From: Lysinibacillus pinottii
GTDB taxonomy: Bacteria; Bacillota; Bacilli; Bacillales_A; Planococcaceae
Length of the DNA: 64,000 nt
Assembly: GCF_024753545.1 (NCBI RefSeq)
Contig: NZ_JANTOO010000007.1
Coordinates: 136,073 to 200,072 of the forward strand
Direction: 5' to 3'
Part shown: piece after piece, positions 8,662 through 17,015 of the stretch
Layout of the letters: the number at the start of each line of letters is the position of its first letter
Position numbering within the stretch: the first letter of the stretch is position 1
Notes under the pieces: model-generated
Seen by the model: only the letters and a program-made list of their open reading frames with translations
The model's database searches: none
Told to the model about the DNA's origin: nothing
Translations under genes and position numbers: made by a program

Positions 8662-9519
8662 ATGATTGTAGTTGGATTAACTGGATGGGGCGATCACCCT
8701 TCACTTTATAGTGGAGTGACTTCTTCAAAGGATAAATTATTTGACTATACAGGTCATTTTTTAGCGGTGGAAGTAGATACTTCTTTTTATGCCATACCAT
8801 CCAAAGATAATGTTCGTAAATGGTGTGAGAATACACCGGAGAATTTTCGTTTTGTAGTGAAGGCCTATCAAGGCATGACTGGACATTTACGGGGAGATAT
8901 TCCCTTTGAATCAAAGAATGATATGTTTAACGCTTTTATTGAATGTGCCCAAGAATTTAAACGTTTTGGAAAATTAGGAATGATTTTAGCTCAGTTTCCA
9001 CCATGGTTTGATTGTCAGTCAAAAAATGTTCAATACTTATTGTATATTCGTCAACAATTAAAGGATTTCCAAGTGGCTATCGAATTTCGCAATCAAACAT
9101 GGTATGCAGATAATGTAGTACAACAAACAATGGACTTTTTAAGAGAGCATCAATTTATTCATACGATTTGTGATGAGCCGCAGGCTGGCGTAGGATCGGT
9201 ACCCTTCTATCCTGTAGTAACTGCCGATAAGGCGCTGGTGCGTATTCATGGGCGAAATATACATGGCTGGCGTAATACAGGGAATGCAGAAAACTGGCGC
9301 AAAGTGCGCTTTTTATATGACTACAATAAAGAAGAATTGCAACAGCTTGGGCAGCAAATTCTCAAGCTTGAGCCAGAGGTGCAGGAACTTTTTATATTAT
9401 TTAATAACAATTCAGGTAATCATGCAGCGAAGAACGCAAAGGAATTACAGGGTGTTTTGAATATTAAAGATGTTGGGTTAGCGCCTAAACAATTAAACAT
9501 GTTTGAAGGGGAATTATAA
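8662..9519 (+). CDS. yunF: DUF72 family protein YunF
   Basis: A 285-residue member of the YecE/DUF72 family, predicted TIM-barrel proteins of unknown biochemical role. Recognisable family parts are VGLTGWGDHPSLY at the start, the VEVDTSFYAIPS segment, FRFVVKAYQGMTGH, VAIEFRNQTWY and the C-terminal YLFNNNSGNHAAKNA-like tail (FILFNNNSGNHAAKNA here). The ATG follows AAAGGAGGATG. It overlaps yunE by one base (TAATG) and leads the yunF-E-D block, which in B. subtilis lies in the reverse order of transcription units near lipA. Confidence 0.85.
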   Translation: MIVVGLTGWGDHPSLYSGVTSSKDKLFDYTGHFLAVEVDTSFYAIPSKDNVRKWCENTPENFRFVVKAYQGMTGHLRGDIPFESKNDMFNAFIECAQEFKRFGKLGMILAQFPPWFDCQSKNVQYLLYIRQQLKDFQVAIEFRNQTWYADNVVQQTMDFLREHQFIHTICDEPQAGVGSVPFYPVVTADKALVRIHGRNIHGWRNTGNAENWRKVRFLYDYNKEELQQLGQQILKLEPEVQELFILFNNNSGNHAAKNAKELQGVLNIKDVGLAPKQLNMFEGEL

Positions 9520-10343
9520 TGGCGTTTATTTTATTAGTAATTATTGCATTATTTTCAGGTCTCCTTGGCTCATTAGTTGGGCTTGGTGGTGGCGTGGTAT
9601 TAGTGCCAGCAACTTTATATATCGGTTTAAACCTTGGTATGATCCCAGATATAACACCACAAAAAGTTGTTGGTTTATCTGTTGTCATGATGATTTTTAC
9701 AGGACTTGCCTCGACATTAAGCTATATGAAATCGAAAACGGTGGATTATAAAACTGGCTATATATTTTTTATCGGCAGTATTCCAGGCTCCATTTTGGGT
9801 GCATGGGTTAATAAAGGATTAGATTTACCATCCTTCAATTTATACTTTGGTATTTTGCTTATTATTTTATCCATTATTTTACTTGTCCGCGACAAATTGA
9901 AGCCGGTAGAATGGTTTGTGAAAAATGGCCTGCAACAGGAGTTTACTGATGCACAAGGGAAAACCTTTGTCTATGGCTATCCGATTTGGTTTGCCATTTT
10001 ATTTACATTTGGGGTAGGGTTTGCCTCAGGTCTGTTTGGTATAGGTGGGGGCTCAATGATTGTGCCAGCTATGATTATTTTGTTCTTATTTCCACCACAT
10101 GTAGCAATAGCAACTTCGATGTTTTTAGTTTTTTTAACGTCTGTTGTAAATACGGCTAGCCATATATATTTAGGGCATGTTCCATGGCTTTATACAATTC
10201 CCGTAATACCAGGAGCATATATTGGAGCGAAGCTAGGTGCAGCCTTAAATAAAAAAATTAAATCAGATACGCTTGTACTGGTTCTTCGGATTATTTTATT
10301 ATTATTAGGAATTCGTTCCATCGTTGAAGGGATATTGGCTTAA
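9519..10343 (+). CDS. yunE: TauE/SafE-type membrane transporter YunE
   Basis: Integral membrane protein of 274 residues with about eight hydrophobic segments and two Gly-rich halves, LLGSLVGLGGGVVLVPA and FASGLFGIGGGSMIVPA. These are the internally repeated signature of the TauE/SafE (sulfite/organosulfonate exporter) family. Substrate is unknown; homologues have been linked to sulfite, sulfoacetate or other anions. Translation is probably coupled to yunF through the one-base overlap. The large sulfur island is more than 20 kb away, so its presence alone says nothing about substrate. Confidence 0.85.
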   Translation: MAFILLVIIALFSGLLGSLVGLGGGVVLVPATLYIGLNLGMIPDITPQKVVGLSVVMMIFTGLASTLSYMKSKTVDYKTGYIFFIGSIPGSILGAWVNKGLDLPSFNLYFGILLIILSIILLVRDKLKPVEWFVKNGLQQEFTDAQGKTFVYGYPIWFAILFTFGVGFASGLFGIGGGSMIVPAMIILFLFPPHVAIATSMFLVFLTSVVNTASHIYLGHVPWLYTIPVIPGAYIGAKLGAALNKKIKSDTLVLVLRIILLLLGIRSIVEGILA

Positions 10344-10378
10344 TCGGCTATACTAGCGAATGAAATGAGGTGGCTTTA

Positions 10379-11743
10379 ATGCTTGAAAAAATCCATATTT
10401 TTCACACAAATGATTTGCATAGTCATTTTAAGTATTGGCCACGAATGCAAAGCTATGTGAAAGAGAAGCGCAGCAGTCTAGCGAAAATAGGGGAAACAAG
10501 TTATTTGTTTGATGTGGGGGATCATTTAGATCGCTCTAATATTTATACTGAAGCGACGATTGGTAAGGGGAACGTACAATTACTTAATGAGGCAGCATAC
10601 GATGTAGTGACAATTGGGAATAACGAGGGCATTACATTGTCCCATGATGAGCTTTTTCATTTATATGATGATGCGAATTTTGATGTTGTCGTAGGTAATA
10701 TTGATGCGTATCAGGGGAGAAATCCAGCCTGGCTGAAGCCCTATGTTGTGCTTACAACGGAAAAGGGTACGAAGCTAGGAATAATTGCAGCAACGGCTAT
10801 GTTTGAAGTGTATTATCAGGCGTTAAATTGGCAAATGGTTGAAGCACGAAGCACACTTCTTCGTTTAGCTCATCAACTACGTAAAGAGGTTGATATTGTT
10901 TTATGCCTATCCCATTTAGGGATAACTGAAGACGAGCTATTAGCAGAGGAATGTCCAGAAATTGACGTCATATTTGGATCACATACACATCATGTCTTGC
11001 CAGAAGGGAAACTCGTCAATGGTGTTTTATTGACAGGTGGAGGAAAATTTGGTCAATACACAGGACATCTTGTTATCGAATATGATAAAAAAATGAGGAA
11101 AATTGTTGAAAAAAAGGATGCTTTAATTCATAATAAGGACTTGCCAAATATCCAAAACGAACAGCAAATTGTACAATCCCTAGAGGATGAAGGAATTAGA
11201 ATATTGGATACACCAGTATTTACGACAAAGAAATCTTATAATAAGGAATGGTTCCACTACTCACAGCTATCTGATTTATTTGCACATGCTATTTTAGAAA
11301 AAAGTGGTGCTGATTGTGCCTTGTTTAATGCTGGTATTTTTTTAGACGGTCTCCCAAAGGGAACTGTGACAGCATTAGATTTGCATCGAATTTTTCCACA
11401 TCCTATTAATTTATGTACAATTGAATTATCTGTTATGGAAATGAAGGAAATCTATATGCAATCCAAAAATGAGGAATGGCCTTATATTGAATTAAAAGGA
11501 TTAGGCTTTAGAGGTGTGATCTTTGGAAAAATGTTGACATATGGTTTTTCCATGAACGACAATCGTCAGTTGTTAATTAATGGTAATCTGGCAGATGACA
11601 ATCACATCTATAAACTTGTTACATTAGATTTGTTTACTTTTGGATATTTTTATCCAAGTTTCAAATATGCAAAGAAGCAATATATTTTACCAGAATTTTT
11701 ACGAAACATTATGATAGATTATGGTCAAAGTTTCTTTAAGTAA
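10379..11743 (+). CDS. yunD: Metallophosphoesterase / 5'-nucleotidase family protein YunD
   Basis: Cytoplasmic member of the UshA-type 5'-nucleotidase family (454 residues) without a signal peptide. The N-terminal calcineurin-like domain shows HTNDLHSHF, DVGDHLDRS, TIGNNEG, LSHLG and GSHTHH, which together form the two-metal site. The C-terminal 5'-nucleotidase domain contains NAGIF. The related YunD of B. subtilis is annotated as a bifunctional UDP-sugar hydrolase/nucleotidase by similarity. The ATG at 10379 has GAGGTGG at good spacing; the GTG at 10370 would lie inside that site and is rejected. Confidence 0.88.
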   Translation: MLEKIHIFHTNDLHSHFKYWPRMQSYVKEKRSSLAKIGETSYLFDVGDHLDRSNIYTEATIGKGNVQLLNEAAYDVVTIGNNEGITLSHDELFHLYDDANFDVVVGNIDAYQGRNPAWLKPYVVLTTEKGTKLGIIAATAMFEVYYQALNWQMVEARSTLLRLAHQLRKEVDIVLCLSHLGITEDELLAEECPEIDVIFGSHTHHVLPEGKLVNGVLLTGGGKFGQYTGHLVIEYDKKMRKIVEKKDALIHNKDLPNIQNEQQIVQSLEDEGIRILDTPVFTTKKSYNKEWFHYSQLSDLFAHAILEKSGADCALFNAGIFLDGLPKGTVTALDLHRIFPHPINLCTIELSVMEMKEIYMQSKNEEWPYIELKGLGFRGVIFGKMLTYGFSMNDNRQLLINGNLADDNHIYKLVTLDLFTFGYFYPSFKYAKKQYILPEFLRNIMIDYGQSFFK

Positions 11744-11779
11744 CAGAGTGAGCTTAAAGAATGGATTGGGGAAGAAATC

Positions 11780-12889
11780 ATGCGATTAATTTCAATCGAT
11801 GTATTAAAAGAAGGAATGGTATTAGGCAGAACCATTTGGAATGAGGCGGGGCATCCGCTTTTAAAGAAGGATGTTATCATTAATGACCGTATTATTCAGC
11901 GACTTCAACAGTTAAATACACATTACCTATACATTGACGATGATATTTCGGAGGGCATTGAAGTAGAAGAAACTGTGCCACCTGCAATGCGAAATAAAGT
12001 CATTACAACAATTAAAGATTCATTTCAATCAATCGATGGTTTAAATTCAGTAAATGCCTCTTATATATTAGATCAACAATCAAAGACAATTGTCTCGATT
12101 GTAGATGAATTACTTTCTGCTGTTACTGGAAATGATGAAATTTTAACGATATTAACAGATGCTTATTTATTTGATGAGTATTTATATCAACACTCCTTTC
12201 AAGTGACACTTTACTCGATAGCCATCGCCAAAGAGCTCGGCTACTCTGCTGAGGATTTACGGTTAGTAGGGATAGGTGCATTACTACATGATGTAGGTAA
12301 ACTAATGGTACCAAAAGATATCCTAACGAAACCAGGTCGCTTAACCAATGAAGAATTTGAAGCCATGAAAATGCATGCCCGCTATGGCTTTGATTTATTA
12401 CGCAATTTACATTCTATTTCATTGCTTGTGGCCCATTGTGCGTTTCAACATCATGAGCGTATTGACGGTAGTGGCTATCCACGAGGACTAGTTGATTTTG
12501 AAATTCACCCATTTGCCAAGATTATTGGCGTGGCTGATGTTTTTGACGCGGTTACGACTAATCGAGTATATCGTGAAAAAATGCTTCCTTCACAGGGACT
12601 AGCTATTGTAGAGGCAGGCTCTGGTACGCTATATGATGCTCGCATTGTAAATGCCCTAAAAAGAGCAGTCGTTCATTATCCAAATGGAGTTATCTTAAAA
12701 TTATCAGATGGTCGACGTGGCATAGTATCTAGACAAAACCCGTTGGATGCCGCATTACCATGGATTCGTATTTTTGAGGAGCAAAATCAATTGCTCGCAG
12801 CTACATATGAAATCAATTTAGTGGACTTTCCTAGCATTCTAATTGAAAATGTTGAGACGGATTACATGGTTCCTGCAAAGGTAGAATAA
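11780..12889 (+). CDS. HD-GYP domain cyclic-di-GMP phosphodiesterase
   Basis: Predicted cytoplasmic c-di-GMP hydrolase of 369 residues. After an N-terminal domain of about 100 residues typical of Firmicute HD-GYP proteins, the HD motif appears as LLHDVGKLMVPKDIL (about 168-182) and the GYP signature as HHERIDGSGYPRG (about 225-237), both intact. A C-terminal beta-rich extension follows. No membrane or receiver domain is seen, so the input signal is unknown. It sits between yunD and yunB and ends at a terminator that overlaps the start region of yunB. Confidence 0.88.
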   Translation: MRLISIDVLKEGMVLGRTIWNEAGHPLLKKDVIINDRIIQRLQQLNTHYLYIDDDISEGIEVEETVPPAMRNKVITTIKDSFQSIDGLNSVNASYILDQQSKTIVSIVDELLSAVTGNDEILTILTDAYLFDEYLYQHSFQVTLYSIAIAKELGYSAEDLRLVGIGALLHDVGKLMVPKDILTKPGRLTNEEFEAMKMHARYGFDLLRNLHSISLLVAHCAFQHHERIDGSGYPRGLVDFEIHPFAKIIGVADVFDAVTTNRVYREKMLPSQGLAIVEAGSGTLYDARIVNALKRAVVHYPNGVILKLSDGRRGIVSRQNPLDAALPWIRIFEEQNQLLAATYEINLVDFPSILIENVETDYMVPAKVE

Positions 12890-12912
12890 AATACTCCTCC
12901 TGTTCATACGTT
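12886..12912 (+). promoter_or_regulatory. Possible sigma-E-like promoter inside a terminator
   Basis: CATACGTT (12905-12912) matches the sporulation sigma-E -10 consensus CATACANT except at one position, and an AATAAA sequence lies about 13-15 bp upstream where an ATA -35 core is expected. The -10 element falls in the loop of the terminator hairpin at 12894-12935. YunB is sigma-E dependent in B. subtilis (recalled knowledge); the promoter here is inference. Confidence 0.4.
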
Positions 12913-12935
12913 ATGGAACAGGAGGAGATTTTTTT
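12894..12935 (+). terminator. Intrinsic terminator whose 3' arm is the yunB ribosome site
   Basis: A perfect 12-bp stem (CTCCTCCTGTTC / GAACAGGAGGAG) with a 10-nt loop is followed by ATTTTTTT. The 3' arm contains AGGAGG, which is also the best Shine-Dalgarno for yunB. Read-through RNA would therefore hide that site. Confidence 0.85.
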
Positions 12936-13710
12936 GTTTTTCCCTCGAAAAAGGATGAAATTGCGCTCTTATCATAAAAGGGGAATACGTCTTAATCGTT
13001 TAACCATTTTAATTGTTAGTATGGTTGTTTGTCTTATATTATTTATTTATTATTTAAATGAACGGCTCATGCCCACCTATTTGCAATATGCAGAAGTACA
13101 AACTACAAAAATTGCATCATATGTAGTAAGTAAAGCCATTAACTCACGTACCTCCAATGTATTAGATGTAAATGATATCATTGAAGATATTCCTCCAGGT
13201 AGTTCTGATATGATGACAACCAAGTTTAATACGGAAATTATTAATCGCGTTCGAGCGGAGACATTAGAGCTTGTAAAAATGTATTTAGAGCAGGCAGAAC
13301 AAGGAGAACTATCACATTTACCTGAATTAGATAATGTTGAATATGATATTAATAGAATTCAGGAAGGGGATGGTATTGTCTTTTTTGTACCACTCGGGCA
13401 AGCAGCGAATATTCCTTTGCTCGGAAATTTAGGACCAAAAATCCCTATACGATTCCATGTGATAGGAAATGTCCATAGTAACGTGACCTCATCTATTCAG
13501 GAATTTGGGATTAATAGTGCGTATGTTGAGGTGGGCATTCATTTAGAGGTAAATGTCCAAATTATTGTTCCTTTTGCAAGTAAATCTTCAACCGTTGCAC
13601 AGGATATTCCTGTTGCTATGGGATTAACTAGAGGTCCAGTACCGAACATCTATACCAATAGCAGTGATGCGCCTCAACCTTCCATTGAAATACCTGTGCC
13701 TTTTAAATAG
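12934..13710 (+). CDS. yunB: Sporulation protein YunB
   Basis: Sporulation protein of 258 residues. After a basic N-terminus there is one membrane anchor (LTILIVSMVVCLILFIYYL, about 21-40), then an extracytoplasmic domain containing ASYVVSKAIN and a Gly-rich VPLGQAANIPLLGNLGPKIP stretch typical of the YunB family. In B. subtilis it is needed for efficient spore formation in the mother cell. An ATG at 12913 lies within the terminator loop and before the Shine-Dalgarno, so I place the start at TTG 12934, 8 nt after AGGAGG. The yunA and yunC neighbours known in B. subtilis are absent here. Confidence 0.82.
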   Translation: MFFPRKRMKLRSYHKRGIRLNRLTILIVSMVVCLILFIYYLNERLMPTYLQYAEVQTTKIASYVVSKAINSRTSNVLDVNDIIEDIPPGSSDMMTTKFNTEIINRVRAETLELVKMYLEQAEQGELSHLPELDNVEYDINRIQEGDGIVFFVPLGQAANIPLLGNLGPKIPIRFHVIGNVHSNVTSSIQEFGINSAYVEVGIHLEVNVQIIVPFASKSSTVAQDIPVAMGLTRGPVPNIYTNSSDAPQPSIEIPVPFK

Positions 13711-13755
13711 AAATGTTTACTGTGATAGTTGTTGGAGTTCATTTAATATGTTACA

Positions 13756-13784
13756 TTGACAACAGTGAAGATAGTTAATATAAA
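13756..13784 (+). promoter_or_regulatory. Sigma-A promoter of lipA
   Basis: TTGACA (13756-13761), 17-bp spacer, TATAAA (13779-13784). The expected transcript start near 13791 excludes an ATG at 13787 and supports the lipA start at 13817. Confidence 0.7.
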
Positions 13785-13816
13785 AAATGCATATTTTTGA
13801 TAGGGGCGATATCCGT

Positions 13817-14734
13817 ATGACATCTTGTAAACCTACAAGTAAAGAAGAACATTTAAGAAAACCAGACTGGCTAAAAATAAAACTAAACACTAATGATGAA
13901 TATAAAGGTCTTAAAAAGCTTATGCGTGAGAAAAATCTTCATACTGTTTGTGAAGAGGCTCGCTGTCCAAATATTCATGAATGCTGGGGAGAAAGACGTA
14001 CGGCTACAATGATGATTCTTGGTTCGGTTTGTACACGTGCTTGTCGATTCTGTGCAGTAAAAACAGGTTTACCAAATGAGTTAGACTTGGCAGAGCCAGA
14101 ACGCGTTGCAGATTCAGTAGCTATTATGAACCTAAAACACGTTGTCATTACTATGGTAGCGCGTGACGATTTAAAAGATGGTGGAGCGGAAGTTTTAGCA
14201 GAAACAGTACGTGCTATTCGCCGCAAAAGTCCTTTCACATCTGTTGAAGTATTACCATCTGATTTAGGTGGTATGAAGGAGAATCTTCAAATGCTAATGG
14301 ATGCGAAGCCAGACATTTTAAACCATAACATTGAAACCGTACGTCGTTTAACACCAAGAGTCCGTGCTCGTGCAAAATACGAGCGTTCTTTGGAGTTCCT
14401 ACGTCTAGCTAAAGAAATGCAACCAGAAATTCCGACGAAATCATCGTTAATGATTGGTTTAGGAGAAACGCATGAAGAAATTTTAGAAGTAATGGATGAT
14501 TTACGAGCAAATAATGTGGATATCATGACGATTGGTCAATATTTACAGCCTACGAAAAAGCATTTACCAGTTAAAAAATATTATTCACCGATAGAGTTTG
14601 GGAAACTGCGAAAAATTGCTATGGAAAAAGGCTTTAAACATTGCGAAGCTGGCCCACTTGTACGTAGTAGTTATCATGCCGACGAACAAGTAAATGCTGC
14701 AACAAAAGAACGTCAGTTACAAGCAGAGCTCTAA
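13817..14734 (+). CDS. lipA: Lipoyl synthase
   Basis: Radical SAM enzyme that inserts two sulfur atoms into protein-bound octanoyl groups to make lipoyl cofactors. It is 305 residues. The auxiliary cluster motif (CEEARCPNIHEC) precedes the radical SAM cluster CTRACRFC, and the C-terminal LVRSSYHADEQ carries the RSSYHA segment conserved in the family. The auxiliary cluster is consumed as sulfur donor, linking it to the SUF system in this window. The start at 13817 has AGGGGCGA upstream, and the N-terminus then resembles other Bacillus LipA proteins. It sits beside yutD as in B. subtilis. Confidence 0.95.
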   Translation: MTSCKPTSKEEHLRKPDWLKIKLNTNDEYKGLKKLMREKNLHTVCEEARCPNIHECWGERRTATMMILGSVCTRACRFCAVKTGLPNELDLAEPERVADSVAIMNLKHVVITMVARDDLKDGGAEVLAETVRAIRRKSPFTSVEVLPSDLGGMKENLQMLMDAKPDILNHNIETVRRLTPRVRARAKYERSLEFLRLAKEMQPEIPTKSSLMIGLGETHEEILEVMDDLRANNVDIMTIGQYLQPTKKHLPVKKYYSPIEFGKLRKIAMEKGFKHCEAGPLVRSSYHADEQVNAATKERQLQAEL

Positions 14735-14766
14735 ACGTCAAGGATGAACAAGAGGGTGGTGTCACT

Positions 14767-15117
14767 TTGATCATAGTTGAAGGATTAGAATATGAACTAT
14801 TAGAAGATTTTCGCGAAGCCTTTCAGGAGGAAGTTTTTCAGGAAAGGTATTCCGATATATTAGCTAGATACGACTATATAGTAGGTGATTGGGGCTATAA
14901 TCAATTACGATTAAAGGGCTTTTTTGATGATAAAAATCAAAAGTCAACTTTTGATACGAAAATAAGCACGCTTCAAGATTATTTATATGAATATTGTAAT
15001 TTTGGCTGCGCTTATTTTGTCTTACGTAAAACAGGGAAAGTTATGAAACAGCCAGAGGTGCTGGATGTGAATGAAGTAACTGCACAGCCAACCGACCAAG
15101 AACCATTAGCAGAATAA
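14767..15117 (+). CDS. yutD: DUF1027 family protein YutD
   Basis: Conserved Firmicute protein of 116 residues and unknown function. The core YDYIVGDWGYNQLRLKGFFDD and YCNFGCAYFVLRK match YutD. The C-terminal 20 residues are low-complexity and acidic. The start is a TTG at 14767 with AGAGGGTGG a few bases upstream. It lies 32 bp after lipA and probably belongs to the same transcript. Its own terminator has been duplicated by the insertion element downstream. Confidence 0.85.
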   Translation: MIIVEGLEYELLEDFREAFQEEVFQERYSDILARYDYIVGDWGYNQLRLKGFFDDKNQKSTFDTKISTLQDYLYEYCNFGCAYFVLRKTGKVMKQPEVLDVNEVTAQPTDQEPLAE

Positions 15118-15126
15118 AAAGAAGAA

Positions 15127-15151
15127 ACTTGATGTGATCATACATCAAGTT
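15127..15151. repeat. Left copy of duplicated terminator hairpin (target repeat)
   Basis: ACTTGATGT - GATCAT - ACATCAAGT forms a hairpin immediately left of the IS end. It is repeated at 16011-16035 with 24 of 25 bases identical. Only the right copy carries the U-run, so this one is the duplicate without terminator function. Confidence 0.75.
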
Positions 15152-16009
15152 AGACTGTAGACAAAAGTCATCGAGAAGTTTATTCTCGATGGCTTTTGTC
15201 ATGTTTCTTTCTCTTTCATTTTCAATATCTGGTAAATCATTGCTGTATCCAACATACTCTTCGAGCATAGAGGCTCTCTTAAGCTGTCTGCCACGTCCAA
15301 GTAGCTAGTTTCTTTAAATTCATGGCAGCAAAAGTAAGCATCGCCTGCATGGACCATTTTTTTAGACCTCTTAAGTTTGTCCATCGCATACCATGCTTTT
15401 CTTTTGCATCCGCAAAGACACGCTCAATCGTTTCTTTGCGCTTGGCATAAATTTGTTTGATGTCATAGGAATAGCGTAAATGTTCAGCTTCTTCCACATA
15501 CGACGCCCAAATATGACGTTGAATGAGTTTTTGATGATGCTTACTTTCTGTACATTGGGAAAGGCTTGGACACCTCGCACAAATCAAAGGATTCGATTTA
15601 TATTGGCAATATCCTTCCTTCGTCGTTGTCGCATACTTCAATATCTGCCCTTTGTTTCTTTCCATTCTTCCTTTTCAAACTTCTCCAGGGGAAAGGGCTT
15701 TTTTCCGTGTTCTTCACGATCCATATTTAACTCTAATGGAAGTTTTTCTTCATAAGCCCGTGTTTCTTTTCGCACAACCTTTTTATCATACTTCCGTTTA
15801 TTCAGACTCGCTTTCACATGTGTGGAATCGATAAATAAATGTTCTGCATGGAGCATTTACTTTTCAACAGTTGATGGGAACGAAGCAGCTCGACCCCGCC
15901 CGCGGAAAGCGTCCGCCCGTAGTGGAAATCAACGGCTTTACTTTATTTCATTGTAAAAGAAAAAAGACTGTAGGCAAACTCTCAAATTTTTTGAGTTTGT
16001 CTACAGTCT
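15152..16009 (-). mobile_element. Degenerate IS1182-family insertion element
   Basis: About 860 bp bounded by perfect 14-bp inverted ends, AGACTGTAGACAAA at 15152-15165 and TTTGTCTACAGTCT at 15996-16009. Each end continues into its own hairpin (15161-15202 and 15966-16009). The interior holds only parts of an IS1182-type transposase on the minus strand. An intact family member would be roughly twice as long, so large internal and 5' deletions have occurred. Flanking 25-bp near-identical repeats are a terminator hairpin, interpreted as target duplication. Long direct repeats are known for this IS family. Confidence 0.85.
15279..15856 (-). pseudogene. IS1182-family transposase remnant
   Basis: Two out-of-frame pieces. 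The upstream piece (15638-15856) keeps LFIDSTHVKASLNKRKYDKK, which carries the first catalytic Asp region of the DDE transposase. The downstream piece (15279-15665) keeps the zinc-like CARCPSLSQC, then RRKETIERVF-like AKRKETIERVFADAKEKHG with the Glu of the triad, and the family tail MNLKKLATWTWQ. The N-terminal third and the middle section with the second Asp are missing. It cannot encode an active transposase. Confidence 0.85.
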
Positions 16010-16010
16010 G

Positions 16011-16041
16011 ACTTGATGTGATGATACATCAAGTTTTTTCT
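16011..16041 (+). terminator. Right copy of duplicated hairpin, with U-run
   Basis: ACTTGATGT - GATGAT - ACATCAAGT followed by TTTTTTC. This is probably the original yutD terminator, now separated from yutD by the IS. Confidence 0.75.
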
Positions 16042-16112
16042 TTGTTTTTATTAGCTTTTGTATAATTGGGGAATAATAAAGCTCAAAACAGCTGATTAAA
16101 GGTGAGATACAA

Positions 16113-16640
16113 ATGAAAAGAGCCGTCTTTTTAGACCGTGATGGTGTGATCAATGAAGTATTAACAAAACGTGTGAAATTTGTTAATAAACCTAGGGATT
16201 TATACTTTTTACCCCAAGTTCCAGAAGCTATTCGAAAATTAAATAAACATTTTGACTATATTTTTGTTGTGACAAATCAGGGTGGCGTGGGTTTAGGTTT
16301 TATGAGCGAGAGTGGTTTGCAAAAAATACATGAACATATGGTGAAGGAGCTAAAGAAAAAAGGCGCCATTATTCATGAAGTTGTTTATTGTCCCCATAAG
16401 CCTAAGTCGGGCTGTGCCTGTAGAAAACCTAATAGTAAGCTCATTATTGATTTAGGAAAGAAATATAACATTGATTTATCGAAATCCTATATGGTTGGCG
16501 ATACGGATACAGATATTATAGCGGGAAAACAAGCGGGTACAAAGGGCGTATTTTTAGGCGAGGATGACCCATTAGCAGATGCAATTTTTCCTGATTTGAT
16601 GAGAGCTGCGCGATGGATCATAAAAGATGCAACAGCTTAA
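16113..16640 (+). CDS. HAD-IIIA family phosphatase (GmhB/HisB-N-like)
   Basis: A 175-residue haloacid-dehalogenase phosphatase. The nucleophile motif FLDRDGVINE is at residues 6-15, the threonine motif VVTNQGG at about 53-59, a four-ligand zinc loop CPHKPKSGCACRKP follows, and GDTDTDIIAGKQAG is the metal-binding motif. This combination is typical of D-glycero-D-manno-heptose-1,7-bisphosphatase and histidinol-phosphatase domains. No heptose or histidine genes are nearby, so the substrate is open. A TATAAT at 16061-16066 lies just after the IS flank and may drive it. Confidence 0.8.
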   Translation: MKRAVFLDRDGVINEVLTKRVKFVNKPRDLYFLPQVPEAIRKLNKHFDYIFVVTNQGGVGLGFMSESGLQKIHEHMVKELKKKGAIIHEVVYCPHKPKSGCACRKPNSKLIIDLGKKYNIDLSKSYMVGDTDTDIIAGKQAGTKGVFLGEDDPLADAIFPDLMRAARWIIKDATA

Positions 16641-16702
16641 GCAATGAAGGTACAAGAAGTATAAAACTTTGGAAAAGGGATAATTTATGAGTGGAGGTGA
16701 TG

Positions 16703-16885
16703 ATGTTGACGAAGGATAAGCGCAATAAAAAGCACCTAGATCGTGAAGAATACGGATATGGTTTTGATATTAGTGTAGATGATTTAGGCGTTATTGGTCA
16801 AAATAATGAAGCGAAAAAGCAAAATGACAATGAAAATAAAGACAAGCCACATAATAAGGATAATCCATCCACGCTCAATAAATAA
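16703..16885 (+). CDS. Small hydrophilic protein of unknown function
   Basis: About 60 residues, with a basic start, a conserved-looking centre REEYGYGFDISVDDLGV, and a low-complexity Asn/Lys/Asp tail (about residues 38-60). It has no membrane segment or known motif. A full-strength GGAGGTGATGATG ribosome site supports translation; ATG 16700, ATG 16703 and TTG 16706 are all possible starts and I favour 16703. I do not recognise the family. Its position after the HAD phosphatase suggests either a cotranscribed or a separate small gene. Confidence 0.55.
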   Translation: MLTKDKRNKKHLDREEYGYGFDISVDDLGVIGQNNEAKKQNDNENKDKPHNKDNPSTLNK

Positions 16886-16987
16886 TCGACCTTAAAAGAT
16901 TTCGCAAAAGCCGACTGGTGAGCGGAATTTTTTTATCTTGATTTAATAATCCTCAGAAAAATATCTAGTGCAATGTAATGATGTCAT

Positions 16988-17015
16988 ACAAAAAACACCC
17001 TGTAAAAAGGGTGTT
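16988..17015 (-). terminator. Intrinsic terminator overlapping the DUF3055 stop codon
   Basis: On the minus strand AACACCCT pairs with AGGGTGTT and is followed by TTTTTT. The stem includes the stop region of the gene at 17014-17280. Confidence 0.75.

Noticed and set aside
9503..9751. Second-frame ORF over yunE
   Set aside because: It is out of frame with a well-supported transporter and has no independent ribosome site.
15480..15834. Plus-strand open frames in the IS
   Set aside because: They are antisense to recognisable transposase pieces.
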